A stretch of DNA of 64,000 nucleotides from CAMDMI01 sp044379485 (GTDB lineage: Bacteria > Bacteroidota > Bacteroidia > Cytophagales > Flexibacteraceae). The DNA lies in contig JBIPOE010000014.1 in assembly GCA_044379485.1 (NCBI GenBank), positions 3,848-67,847 of the forward strand. The letters run 5' to 3'. The notes beneath the pieces were generated by a model, which had not been told where the DNA came from, made no database searches, and saw only the letters and a program-made list of their open reading frames with translations. Both the position numbers and the translations under genes were made by a program. Shown one piece after another: positions 1 through 8,609 of the stretch. Positions within the stretch are counted from its first letter, which is position 1, and each line of letters opens with the position of its first letter.

Positions 1-516
1 CACATTGCAAGACCAAATATTTCTATGTGGGATGGAAATGACCGGTTAAATCATAAGCTTTCCTTTCAAGGAGCGATAATAATTTCGCCGAAAATGACAT
101 GGTTTGGAAGACCTTCCCAACAAAAAAGTCGAATTTTCATCTTATCTACTTTTAAAAAGCAAGCAGGTTCACAGCAATGGGATTGTGGTGCTTTCATTCA
201 ACATTCCAGAAAAAGTTGGAGTAGGATACAACTAATTTTAGGATGTTGGTACAGAGGTTTACCAATTCGCCAGACGCCAGATCAATCCGTACAAAATGAT
301 GCCATTGTAATGAGTTTTGGCTTTAGAGTTCATAGCTTAAACATCTTTTATAGCTATGATCAATCCATTTCAAAGTCATACGTTTTTGGCAGAACAATGG
401 AAATAAGTGCGGCATACCAATTTACTAATGTGCGATGCACTTCAAGAAGTGGCAGACCAAAACGGACTATTGTGTGTCCAGATGGCGGCAGCGGGCTTTA
501 TCCATGGAAAAATTAA
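1..516 (+). CDS. PorP/SprF-family outer-membrane protein, C-terminal part (5' end outside window)
   Basis: The reading frame is open from base 1, so the first ATG at 25 is probably internal and the gene starts before the window. The product resembles the C-terminal part of PorP/SprF proteins, outer-membrane beta-barrel partners of type IX secretion and gliding adhesins. Visible family signs are a WYRGLPI segment, then a YSYDQSISK strand, a closing strand ending in AYQF, and a basic tail with a Cys-Pro near the end. The N-terminal half of this piece matches the family less clearly, so some divergence or decay is possible. It lies upstream of a large T9SS-exported surface protein, a common arrangement for this family. 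The family call rests on remembered motif patterns, not a search. Confidence 0.6.
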   Translation, partial: HIARPNISMWDGNDRLNHKLSFQGAIIISPKMTWFGRPSQQKSRIFILSTFKKQAGSQQWDCGAFIQHSRKSWSRIQLILGCWYRGLPIRQTPDQSVQNDAIVMSFGFRVHSLNIFYSYDQSISKSYVFGRTMEISAAYQFTNVRCTSRSGRPKRTIVCPDGGSGLYPWKN

Positions 517-625
517 GTATTTACGGTTAAATAAATGTCGATTTTAAGAGGTACGTTTAATTCAATTACCAGGAACAAAATTCTATCAGAATCAGAAAAA
601 TACTGAACTGTCGATTGAGCCTTAT

Positions 626-976
626 TTGCAAAAAATGGTCTATACCCATCGGTTGTTTTTCAGCTTTTTACAAATTCCGAATCAAAGTGCTGCACCTGCT
701 TTCTTGCGGATATTGGACACGCAGCCACTTGCTCCATTTAAACTGGTGTTCTTTGGTCAGATGTACAATGTGGAAGAACACACTTCCCTGCCGGAACAAT
801 TGCAAAAACACCTGTTCGGTCAATTCAAAATTAAAATTACGATAAAACATCCTCATTATGAGTGCTTTATGCAGTTTTATTTCCAGGCCTTCAACAGGCA
901 GGAAGAAATGGAATATCTGACCGTCACCATCCACAAAATCAGAAAGGCGATAACACATCCGTATAATTTAGAATGA
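626..976 (+). CDS. hypothetical protein or gene remnant, function unknown
   Basis: The frame is open from 548 to a stop at 976. The first usable start is TTG at 626, giving about 116 residues. I do not recognise the product: it is basic and aromatic, with no signal peptide or membrane span. No TAnnTTTG element was seen close upstream, and an overlapping open frame exists on the other strand (668-958). It lies between the PorP/SprF end and the large surface protein, in a stretch that looks eroded. It may be a remnant rather than an expressed gene. The remaining bases from 977 to about 1190 hold nothing I can identify. Confidence 0.22.
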   Translation: MQKMVYTHRLFFSFLQIPNQSAAPAFLRILDTQPLAPFKLVFFGQMYNVEEHTSLPEQLQKHLFGQFKIKITIKHPHYECFMQFYFQAFNRQEEMEYLTVTIHKIRKAITHPYNLE

Positions 977-1191
977 GCAATTAGAAATTGGGAATTCTTT
1001 CAGCGAAACATTCAAAATTGAAAGGCAGTAAGGCATCCTCCGAAGGAGTTGAAAGACAGCAAGCCAATCAGCCAGAAATATGATACTGGGAAAATTCTCC
1101 CCAAATAACAATGAACACTCGAATTAAACAGTTGGTCTAACCTGTTTTTTATCGCCCTCAAAAACAAGGTCCAAAAATCAATATTTCTATA

Positions 1192-1211
1192 ATCTTATAA
1201 ATTTATAAGAT
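1192..1211. repeat. perfect 20-bp A+T-rich palindrome
   Basis: ATCTTATAAA is followed directly by its reverse complement TTTATAAGAT. It lies in the A+T-rich stretch about 150 bases upstream of the promoter of the large surface protein gene. It could be an operator, a cruciform or chance in A+T-rich DNA; no family assignment is possible. Confidence 0.4.
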
Positions 1212-1358
1212 AGTTTATAGTACTTTTTACAGCACTTTTGTAGTGTTATGAAAATTTTTCATCGAGACCCTAATTTATTTAAGTATTGAATTTCAATATT
1301 TTAAAGAATTTATTAAAGAATTTTATCAATTTTTTTAAAATAAATATAATGTAAGTTC

Positions 1359-1366
1359 TACCTTTG
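1359..1366 (+). promoter_or_regulatory. Bacteroidota -7 promoter element TACCTTTG
   Basis: TACCTTTG is an exact match to the TAnnTTTG core used by the principal sigma factor of Bacteroidota. A transcript starting about 7 bases downstream would have a leader of only about 13 nt before the GTG at 1386. This supports that unusual start codon. The -33 TTTG element is not clear. Confidence 0.6.
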
Positions 1367-1385
1367 TTTTACAAATACAAAACAA

Positions 1386-4300
1386 GTGTTTAATAACCAC
1401 CACAACTTAGGTGGAACTCCCAAGGGGAATTCCTACCTCAATGGTGCGAGCTCTTTCTTTCTTGCTGCCGCACTTTTTCTAGTCTCCTTTACAGGTAATT
1501 CACAATCCCCTGGGACTGTCGGGTTATCTGTATCGATTACTGGTCAAAATTCGTTTTGTCCAGGTTCCACGTCCAGTTTATTGGCCAACGTTTCCGGATG
1601 CTCAGGCTCTCGTTCTTTTGTATGGCGCAGAAATGGTGTAGTAATGCCAGGAGCCACCACAGCAACGATTTCGGTATCTAATCCTGGAACTTACTCGGTA
1701 GCGGTAACTTGTGGTTTACGCAATGCTTCCTCAACCGATTTCAGTCTAAAAACACTTACCTTAAAAACAAACGTTCAGAATGCATGTCCGGGTAGTGTTG
1801 GCAATATCAACCTGATTGTTGCGGATGGAAAAGCTCCTTACACATACAATTGGAATACGGGCGCAACAACAGAAGATCTGGTTGGTTTGTCGAGTGGAAA
1901 TTATTCCGTTTCGGTAAAAGACAACAACGGATGTACCGCCTCAACCATTGCGACGGTTAACAATACACCTGTCAATGTTTCCGCAGGAGCAGCCAAAGAA
2001 ATTTGCGCCGGCGGTTCTGCTAATTTACAGGCAAGCGGTGCGGATCTATATTTCTGGTCTCCATCGACCGGCTTAAGCAGTACTGTGGAAGGCAATACCG
2101 TTGCTTCTCCAGCTTTATCCACCTTGTACACTGTAACCGGTTACATCGCGAGTGGTGAACTGGTAACCAATGGAACGTTCAATCAGGGAAATGCTGGATT
2201 CAATTCTGAATACGCATTTGTTGCCGGACTTGCTTCCGCAGCAGGTTATGAGAGCGGAACGGGACTTTATCCAGAAGGCAAATATTCTGTTGTAAGTAAC
2301 CGAACTGACTCAAGCGTAACCAAATATCATCCGGCGTTTGTTGGATACGGACACAACGAGGGAAATGAGGCAGGTCGTAACGATGATCGCTATATGGCCA
2401 TAAATGGTTCAACCACTCTTGACCAAGCGGTTTGGAAGCAATCCGTAGAAGTAGTACCTGGAAACAAATATAGTTTCTCATGCTGGATTACTTCTTTAAA
2501 TCCTGGAAATCCTTCTAAACTTCGTTTTTTAATCAACGGTGTTGAAGTTGGTCCACGCATTGAGGCTCCATCTACATTATACACATGGAAGCAGTTTTTT
2601 ACTGAGTGGAATTCCGGAACAGCAACTGTTGCGAATATCGCCATCATCAATGATAATCTGGTAGCAGGTGGAAATGATTTTGGTCTGGATGATATTTCAT
2701 TTTCCACTACCTGTACCAATACATCAACTGTTTTAGTAACGGTTGTTCCTGCATTGTCAGGCAACACGGTTACCTGTCCGGAAAGTAACACATTCTGCCT
2801 TTCAGGAAATGCCGGAATTATTACCGGAAATACGCCAACCGGCGGTAACGGAAATTATGCATATCAGTGGCAGGTTAGTATCGACAACACCAATTGGTCT
2901 GATATTGACGGAGCAACTTCTCAATCATATGATCCTGGCACCGTTTTTACCACCACAAGATTCCGCAGAATCGTAAAGAGCTCTTCTTGCTCAATTGAAA
3001 GCAATGTGTGTACCATCACCATCACTGCCGGAAACACCATTTCCAACAATAGTATTACCGCACCCGGAACTTCAACCTTTTGTAATTCCGGTGATCCGGC
3101 TTCTATTTCAGGCTCTAATCCTCTCGGAGGTGGTTCTGGCTCATTTGTCTATACATGGCTTTCAAGTAACGATGGAAACGAATTTCAGGAAATTGCTGGA
3201 GCAAAATCAGCCTCTTATAATCCAGGTGTAGTGACTGAAACCACGTATTTCAGAAGAGTTGTTTCCAAAGGAAATTGTAACTCAAATGCATCGAATATTA
3301 TTGCAATTACCGTGAACAAGAATCCGGTTGTGAGTTTGGTTTCTGCTGCCAGCATTTGTGGAACAGGAAGAGGAAGTCTGGAAGTGAGCGCTACAGGTGC
3401 TACCATCAAATGGTATGCAACCACAACTTCGACAACAGCACTTGAAACAGGAGCTGTTTATACAACACCAAATCTAACTGGTTCGGCTACATATTATGCA
3501 CAGGCAACTTTGAACAGTTGTGTATCGGATCGCTTCGCTGTGACGGCTACTGTAAAAACCCTTCCAACTGTGGTTTCAACTTCAGGTGCCAGTACCTGTG
3601 GAATCGGTAATGTAACGGTGTCTGCGGTTCCTTCAGCCGGAACAATTGTATGGTATTCTTCTTTAACAGAAGGTTCAATTTTGGGAACTGAAAATACATT
3701 GAATCTGACTCAGATTTCGTTCAACTCATCAGTTTATGCTGAAGCTCAGAATGATGGATGTGTTTCTGCACAGCGTTCTGTTGCGGAAGTGAAATTCAAC
3801 ATACCAACTTCTTCTGAAATAACGCTTTCTGCTTGTGTATCTCAGGATTGGAACGGTACAACCTACACGACTTCTGGTGACTACGAGAAAGTATTCGTAA
3901 ATGCTGCTGGTTGCGACTCTACTGCGACTCTTCACCTAACCATTAAGAACCCAACTTCTTCTGAAACTAAGCTATCTGCTTGTGGTTCACAGGTATGGAA
4001 CGGAGAAACCTACACAGCTTCTGGTAACTACGAGAAAGTATTCGTAAATGCTGCTGGTTGCGATTCAACTGCAACTCTTCTCTTAACCATTAAGCAAGCC
4101 ACTTCTTCTGAAACTAAGCTATCTGCTTGTGGTTCACAGGTATGGAACGGAGAAACCTACACAGCCTCTGGTAACTATGAGAAAGTATTCGTAAATGCTG
4201 CAGGTTGCGATTCAACTGCAACGCTTATCTTGAGCATTAAGAAAGCGAGTACATATGCATTTTCAGCTTCTATCAACAGTGGAGCAAGCTATACATTCTT

Positions 4301-5675
4301 CGATCGTACATTGACAACAGCAGGTGAATTCACCAAGACCATCCCGAACAGAGCAGGTTGCGATTCAGTGATCACATTGACTCTTTCTGTTATTCCAACA
4401 CAAGGCTGTAACAGCATCTACGCTGAAGAAGTGATAAGTTTCCGTCAGGGAAAAACCAATAACGGCGCTGTTATCAATTCTGATAGAAGCAATCCTGATC
4501 TAGCCTTACGTGCTCCTCAAGACAACCAGACAATGAATTTTGTGAGCCTTGGCTTCGGTGGAGAAATCACCCTGAAGTTCTGCAAAGCCATTAAGAATGG
4601 TCCTGGAAAAGATGTAAAGGTTGTTGAAACTACCTGGGGTGGAACGTATACCTGCGAGAAAAATCCGGAAAAAATCCGTGCTTTTGCTTCTCAGGATGGA
4701 TGCCGCTTTGTGTACATCGGAGAAGGATGTCAGGATTCTGAATTTGATTTAGGTTCTCTACCTTGGATCCAGTATATCCGTTTGATTGACATCAGCCCAT
4801 TGACTGGCAGCACGTTTGCCGGACAGACTGTAGGTGATGCGTTTGATTTAGACGGATTGGTAGCATTGAATGGTTTTGAAGAAAATCCGGTTGCCAGCCC
4901 ATTCAAACCAGGTGCTAACCAGGTCGTTTCATACGAGCCAGGAAAATGCAAAAACGGAAGCAAAATCCCGACTGATAGATCTGTTGCCGCTAATGCGCTT
5001 GGTCTTCCACAAAAAACCGACAAGGTTAACTTCGTAGCACTTGGATTTGGAGGAAAAATCACACTGAAATATGACTACCTTGTATTCAACAATCCAGCTT
5101 CAGCAGATTTACAAGTAGTGGAGACCAGCTTCGGAAATCCAATCTGCAATGCATATCCGGAAAAAGCAACGTTTGAAGCTTCTTTGGATGGCATCACATG
5201 GACCAATCTCGGTGAACTTTGTCTTGACGGAACTCTAGAACTTGGAACTCTTCCTTACATGCATTTGCTGAGAATTACCGATGTTTCTGATAAATCTAGA
5301 TTCCCGGCTACCGCCGATGCGTATGATGTTGACGGAGTGGTTGCCATCAACCAACCGTGTGGTACCAACAGTCGTATGGCAATCTCCGACATGATTGAAG
5401 ATGACAACGAAACGCCAAATGAAGGTGTTTCCGGAAGCATCTTCCCGAATCCTGCCAAAGAAAAAGCAACCTTGCTTTTGAACGGAAGTCTGGAAAATGA
5501 ATCCTGGAATATCCGGATCGTAGAAATGACAGGTAAAGTGATTTTCGAATCAGATTTTACAGCAACTGCTGAATCAAGCGAATTCCCACTGGATGTAACA
5601 AGCTTACCAAGAGGAATCTACCAGGTAATCGCAACCAATGGCCGCAACAACCTGGCATTGAAACTAAATCATTAA
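1386..5675 (+). CDS. large T9SS-secreted repeat-containing surface protein (adhesin-like)
   Basis: This 1429-residue protein starts at GTG 1386, supported by a promoter just upstream. A hydrophobic signal segment lies at about residues 23-37. The middle is a series of Ig/PKD-like domains, including a SprB-type TYNWNTGATTED motif and repeated Cys-containing blocks typical of Bacteroidota adhesins. Residues 808-954 are three near-identical 49-residue repeats (Cys, WNG, GCDSTATL), with a weaker fourth to about 1004. Two related domains of about 150 residues follow (sharing LGFGG, VVET and DVDG/DLDG elements). Residues from about 1351 form a type A T9SS sorting domain with FPNPAKEK. It should be exported through T9SS and retained at or released from the cell surface. 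The binding target is unknown. Confidence 0.88.
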   Translation: MFNNHHNLGGTPKGNSYLNGASSFFLAAALFLVSFTGNSQSPGTVGLSVSITGQNSFCPGSTSSLLANVSGCSGSRSFVWRRNGVVMPGATTATISVSNPGTYSVAVTCGLRNASSTDFSLKTLTLKTNVQNACPGSVGNINLIVADGKAPYTYNWNTGATTEDLVGLSSGNYSVSVKDNNGCTASTIATVNNTPVNVSAGAAKEICAGGSANLQASGADLYFWSPSTGLSSTVEGNTVASPALSTLYTVTGYIASGELVTNGTFNQGNAGFNSEYAFVAGLASAAGYESGTGLYPEGKYSVVSNRTDSSVTKYHPAFVGYGHNEGNEAGRNDDRYMAINGSTTLDQAVWKQSVEVVPGNKYSFSCWITSLNPGNPSKLRFLINGVEVGPRIEAPSTLYTWKQFFTEWNSGTATVANIAIINDNLVAGGNDFGLDDISFSTTCTNTSTVLVTVVPALSGNTVTCPESNTFCLSGNAGIITGNTPTGGNGNYAYQWQVSIDNTNWSDIDGATSQSYDPGTVFTTTRFRRIVKSSSCSIESNVCTITITAGNTISNNSITAPGTSTFCNSGDPASISGSNPLGGGSGSFVYTWLSSNDGNEFQEIAGAKSASYNPGVVTETTYFRRVVSKGNCNSNASNIIAITVNKNPVVSLVSAASICGTGRGSLEVSATGATIKWYATTTSTTALETGAVYTTPNLTGSATYYAQATLNSCVSDRFAVTATVKTLPTVVSTSGASTCGIGNVTVSAVPSAGTIVWYSSLTEGSILGTENTLNLTQISFNSSVYAEAQNDGCVSAQRSVAEVKFNIPTSSEITLSACVSQDWNGTTYTTSGDYEKVFVNAAGCDSTATLHLTIKNPTSSETKLSACGSQVWNGETYTASGNYEKVFVNAAGCDSTATLLLTIKQATSSETKLSACGSQVWNGETYTASGNYEKVFVNAAGCDSTATLILSIKKASTYAFSASINSGASYTFFDRTLTTAGEFTKTIPNRAGCDSVITLTLSVIPTQGCNSIYAEEVISFRQGKTNNGAVINSDRSNPDLALRAPQDNQTMNFVSLGFGGEITLKFCKAIKNGPGKDVKVVETTWGGTYTCEKNPEKIRAFASQDGCRFVYIGEGCQDSEFDLGSLPWIQYIRLIDISPLTGSTFAGQTVGDAFDLDGLVALNGFEENPVASPFKPGANQVVSYEPGKCKNGSKIPTDRSVAANALGLPQKTDKVNFVALGFGGKITLKYDYLVFNNPASADLQVVETSFGNPICNAYPEKATFEASLDGITWTNLGELCLDGTLELGTLPYMHLLRITDVSDKSRFPATADAYDVDGVVAINQPCGTNSRMAISDMIEDDNETPNEGVSGSIFPNPAKEKATLLLNGSLENESWNIRIVEMTGKVIFESDFTATAESSEFPLDVTSLPRGIYQVIATNGRNNLALKLNH
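3807..4247 (+). repeat. three tandem 147-bp in-frame coding repeats
   Basis: Units start at 3807, 3954 and 4101, each 147 bp (49 codons). The second and third are nearly identical at DNA level, including silent positions, while the first is more diverged. This pattern suggests recent duplication or gene conversion. A degenerate fourth copy follows. Copy number could vary between strains. Confidence 0.9.
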
Positions 5676-5696
5676 TTCAGAGAATTGTGTCTTTTC

Positions 5697-5729
5697 AAAA
5701 GGCTGTCCTAAAAAGGGCAGCCTTTTTTA
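5697..5729 (+). terminator. intrinsic terminator of the surface protein gene
   Basis: AAAAGGCTG-T-CC and GG-G-CAGCCTTTT pair around a short A-rich loop, followed by a T-run. It lies just over 20 bases after the stop codon at 5675, in the standard place for an intrinsic terminator. Confidence 0.82.
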
Positions 5730-5775
5730 TTTTGGTATTATGGCCATGCCACAATAAAATATAGTTGAAATGACA

Positions 5776-5967
5776 TTAACCCGGAAAACGTATTAGAAAA
5801 TCCCTGTCTGCCGCCAGGCAGGTATTCCTAGCCTAAATTGCTTCAAATCAGAAGCTTCGCCGCCTTATCTTCTGTATCCGTAGCGCTGCTACGAATTTCG
5901 AATATAATGCACTGATTTTTTGCACTTTAGGCTCTCACTACGAAGTTCTAATGCATTATCCGGGTTT
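5776..5967. mobile_element. short inverted-repeat element (MITE-like), about 190 bp, no transposase
   Basis: The ends are imperfect inverted repeats: AACCCGGAAAACGTATTA from 5778 matches the reverse complement of the right end (up to 5966) at 15 of 18 positions. The interior is more G+C rich than its surroundings and contains a near-palindrome CCTGTCTG-CCGC-CAGGCAGG around 5804-5823 and a CGTAGC-GCT-GCTACG hairpin near 5880. It has no open reading frame of note. It is best read as a non-autonomous element or dispersed intergenic repeat. No clear target duplication was found. Confidence 0.5.
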
Positions 5968-6006
5968 AACTGTTAGACACCTTACTACAACTACAGATTT
6001 GGATTC

Positions 6007-6384
6007 ATGATCAAAAATTCTGAAAGAATATCCTGAAATAAAGGAAATTGGAATGTGCAAATGCTATGATGAAATACCAGCATGATGACAGCAAACCGAG
6101 CGATTGACTTTATTGCAAAATCATCCTCCGCAGAAGAGATTTCAGAGGTTAAATTAGGCACAAATTCAAATCAAATTGTGCTAATAGCTGGTCAAAACTA
6201 CCAGCAAATGATCTGAAAAACAGAGATTTTAAGCCTCATTTCAGAAGCTTTAACTTCAAAGTATTTTGCTGATAAAATATTTACAAGTCTCGGTACGGTG
6301 GATAGCCACCGCAAAAATCTGATGGAAAAGTTTGATCAGCCCGATATTGCTAAATTAATAAGCAAAACGAGCAAATTGGGATGA
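6007..6384 (+). pseudogene. decayed NarL/LuxR-type response regulator
   Basis: Three pieces of one response regulator can be read in shifting frames. First comes a receiver-like strand, ILKEYPEIKEIGM, ending in stops near 6080. Next, from the ATG near 6081, comes an FIAKSSSAEEISE segment matching the end of receiver domains (the conserved Lys and SSAEE linker). Last is a LuxR-type helix-turn-helix with FADKIF, TVDSHRKNLMEKF and DIAKLI, ending at a TGA at 6384. The N-terminal part with the phospho-acceptor Asp is missing. At least two frame changes and internal stops make it non-functional. Sensor-kinase partners are not in the window. Confidence 0.72.
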
Positions 6385-6385
6385 T

Positions 6386-7183
6386 TTAAGGTTTTGAAAA
6401 TTTGTAAAACCGCACATATTCAAACTGCAATTCCGCTGGTAAAAACTCCTCAGCAACCTTTTCGGTTCCTCCTAAAAAGGAGGCTATGCAGGTTAGCCAG
6501 ATATTCATGCCGTTTTTAGGAAGTTGAGAAACATCTTTTTTATCAACCTCTTTTCCATTATAAAAATAAAAAAGACTATCAGATTTGTACAGACAAGCAA
6601 TGGTTTGGAAATCCTGATTGAGTTTTTCAGATGAAACATATTGGCCACCAAAGTCTTTGTGCTCTCCTTTCCAAAGGTGCAGGTTAGTTCTATAGCCAAG
6701 GTTTATTTTCGAATCATTTTCAATGATATCAACCTCAAGACAAGTATTTTCCGGATTGGTTCCACCTTTTCCATTGTAATTCATGAGCCAAAAAGAAGAA
6801 TGCCAACCAGCACCTTTCGGAGTTTTCATTCGGGTTTCGTAGTAGCCAAAACTAAAAGTATCTTTTGAAATGAGTCCTGCGCCAGAATAGTTTTTATCGC
6901 CAATCGTTTCCTTTTTTAAGTTCAGTTTCAAAAGACCATTTTTCAATTCAACATTTTCAGGCAATTGGGCACTCCAATGTTTGCTGTCAGTTCTATAGAA
7001 CCATTTGTTGGTGTCAAGCGTTTTGCTTTCAAACTCATCTGAAAAAGCAAGCTTTAATTCATGTCCTTTAATTTTAATGGTTTGAGAATTAGCTGAGTTC
7101 AAAAATAGAAATTGAGCAAATAATAAACTCATAGACAAGTAATTGTAATAGAAAAACCTTAACGAAAAACGCAGCTTTACCAT
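6386..7183 (-). CDS. secreted glycoside hydrolase family 16 protein
   Basis: A 265-residue concanavalin A-like glucanase of the GH16 type. A signal segment with an S-A-N-S-Q cleavage region sits near residues 20-34. The enzyme core follows, with the catalytic motif E-V-D-I-I-E at about residues 150-155 (nucleophile E150, acid/base E155) and the aromatic SSFWLMN segment just before. Such enzymes cut beta-1,3/1,4-glucans or related galactans; the substrate cannot be decided here. There is no T9SS sorting domain, unlike the second GH16 at 48236. A longer frame begins at TTG 7228, but the promoter core at 7216-7223 lies inside it, so ATG 7183 is chosen. Confidence 0.83.
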   Translation of the reverse strand: MVKLRFSLRFFYYNYLSMSLLFAQFLFLNSANSQTIKIKGHELKLAFSDEFESKTLDTNKWFYRTDSKHWSAQLPENVELKNGLLKLNLKKETIGDKNYSGAGLISKDTFSFGYYETRMKTPKGAGWHSSFWLMNYNGKGGTNPENTCLEVDIIENDSKINLGYRTNLHLWKGEHKDFGGQYVSSEKLNQDFQTIACLYKSDSLFYFYNGKEVDKKDVSQLPKNGMNIWLTCIASFLGGTEKVAEEFLPAELQFEYVRFYKFSKP

Positions 7184-7215
7184 ATCTAATTTGGTTAAAA
7201 GGATCAAATATTTTT

Positions 7216-7223
7216 CAAAAATA
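7216..7223 (-). promoter_or_regulatory. promoter core TATTTTTG of the GH16 gene
   Basis: On the minus strand TATTTTTG is an exact TAnnTTTG match. Transcription would start near 7209 and leave a leader of roughly 26 nt to ATG 7183. It rules against the longer frame starting at 7228. Confidence 0.55.
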
Positions 7224-7301
7224 GACAAATTACATTTTGATCAGTTCATCCAGGTAAGTTTATCCCCTGGTCATGGCAAAAAAATCGAGCGAAAGCATAC
7301 A

Positions 7302-7627
7302 TCAGGATTGAATCGTCAATCCAATGCCTACGCCCCGCCAAACTAATGCTTCAACAAAAAAGTAAAGACCAAGGCCAATAAGAATCAAAACTATCTCAAT
7401 GTATTTGTACACTGGAAGTTTTTCATCACCACTTCCATCCTGGGAATTTCATCGGTTTTGATTTTTTCAGGTGCAGATTGAACCATGGTTTCTACTCTTT
7501 GAATATCTTTTGGCGACCGGAAATAAACCGAGGTTCCCACCACAATTCGAATAAGTGCTATAACTAAAAAAGGCCAGGCCATTCCGTTATAAATCGCCTG
7601 TTTCAGGCGAATCCAGAAAAAAAGAGA
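7302..7627 (-). pseudogene. frameshifted small membrane protein relic
   Basis: Reading leftwards, one frame encodes an open N-terminal stretch, then a first hydrophobic helix around MAWPFLVIALIRIVVG, then SVYFRSPKDIQRVE and a polar linker ending in MEVVMKNF near 7420. The frame is then lost. A neighbouring frame continues with VYKYIEIVLILIGLGLYFF, a second helix, and ends at a TGA at 7302-7304. The two halves clearly belong to one two-helix membrane protein broken by an indel near 7412-7425. A TAG at 7628-7630 cuts the N-terminal side as well. I do not know the family function. The rest of 7628-7986 shows no convincing gene. Confidence 0.6.
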
Positions 7628-7986
7628 CTAGCCAAAAGCCGCAAGTCCAACCCAAAAGTCGCAAATAGTATTTAACTTTTTGATTTTCACCTTGAAACAT
7701 TTCTCCCGGCTGTGTTCGCCAAAGGCGAAAGAAACTGGAATAGTTTATCCCACCAAAGCGAGAAGGCCATAAAGAATAGAAAATCAAAAGGTTAAAGAGG
7801 TAATTGAACATTACTTGCGACTTTTAGATCCAACTAAAATAAATAGGATACTTTCTGTGGCCTCTGCCTTGAAGTATTTGGAAATGAATGTGTTCATTAA
7901 TTTAAAATCAGCTAATTAATTTTTATAAATGAATGATTGAAAGAATTGAGAATAGCTATTAACTTTACATTTAAGAAAAAAAGAAT

Positions 7987-8205
7987 ATGCTGATATCTGT
8001 AAAAGGCACTTTCGAAGAAGGCCATATCACTTTTTCAGAGCCACCACCTGAAGAAGGAAAACAAGAAGTGATTGTTACATTTTTGGGGACATCTAAGGAT
8101 GAAAACTCAGAACCTAAGTTCCGAAAAGGTGGCACATGGAAAGGTAAAATTTGGATGGCCCCAGATTTTAATGAACCACTGGATGATTTGAAAGAATACA
8201 TGTAA
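7987..8205 (+). CDS. putative antitoxin of a VapBC-type toxin-antitoxin pair
   Basis: A 72-residue acidic protein directly upstream of a PIN-domain gene; its stop and the next start overlap as TAATG. The N-terminus (MLISVKGTFEEGHITFSEPPPEE) resembles the swapped-hairpin AbrB-like or DUF2281-like antitoxins that start with a short strand followed by EG-I-F/P. The C-terminal part is polar, as expected for the toxin-binding tail. It should neutralise the toxin and autoregulate the pair. The assignment depends mainly on context and size. A near-match promoter core TACATTTA lies just upstream. Confidence 0.65.
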   Translation: MLISVKGTFEEGHITFSEPPPEEGKQEVIVTFLGTSKDENSEPKFRKGGTWKGKIWMAPDFNEPLDDLKEYM

Positions 8206-8606
8206 TGCGTGGTTTTTTAATTGATACCCAAATTGTTATCTGGTTTTTAGAGGATCCAGGTCTTATACCTAAATCAATTTTGAAAGAAATAAAGGATCCA
8301 AAAACCAAAATATTTTTTTCTCAAATAAGTATGATTGAATTGGGTATAAAAATTAAAATTGGAAAACTTAAACTTTCTGGAGAATTGAAGCAATTTTGTT
8401 CTGACTTATTGGAAGAAGGCTTAGAATTACTTCCGATTTCAAACGAACACATATTTAAATGCATAGAACTTCCTTTGTTCGAAAATCATAAAGATCCATT
8501 TGACAGACTTATTATTTCCACAGGTTGGCATGAAAATTTAAAAGTCCTTTCTACCGATAGAAATTTCCAACTTTATGACAGTTTTCTTTCCGAAAATTTG
8601 AGGTAA
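8205..8606 (+). CDS. PIN-domain toxin (VapC-like ribonuclease)
   Basis: A 133-residue PIN-domain protein. The first acidic residue is in FLIDTQIVIWFL (D7), the second in the SMIELG segment, and the third in the KDPFDRLI segment, followed by a late STDRNF motif. These match the Mg-dependent ribonuclease site of the PIN family. VapC toxins cleave tRNA or rRNA when freed from the antitoxin. The start overlaps the antitoxin stop by one base, indicating translational coupling. The gene looks intact, although it lies among decayed genes. Confidence 0.82.
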   Translation: MRGFLIDTQIVIWFLEDPGLIPKSILKEIKDPKTKIFFSQISMIELGIKIKIGKLKLSGELKQFCSDLLEEGLELLPISNEHIFKCIELPLFENHKDPFDRLIISTGWHENLKVLSTDRNFQLYDSFLSENLR

Positions 8607-8609
8607 ATT

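Noticed and set aside
668..958. Minus-strand open frame of 96 codons opposite the hypothetical remnant.
   Set aside because: No promoter, signal or family motif; overlapping open frames on both strands suggest chance.
7587..7811. Minus-strand open frame of 74 codons.
   Set aside because: It overlaps the membrane-protein relic in another frame and has no recognisable product or promoter.
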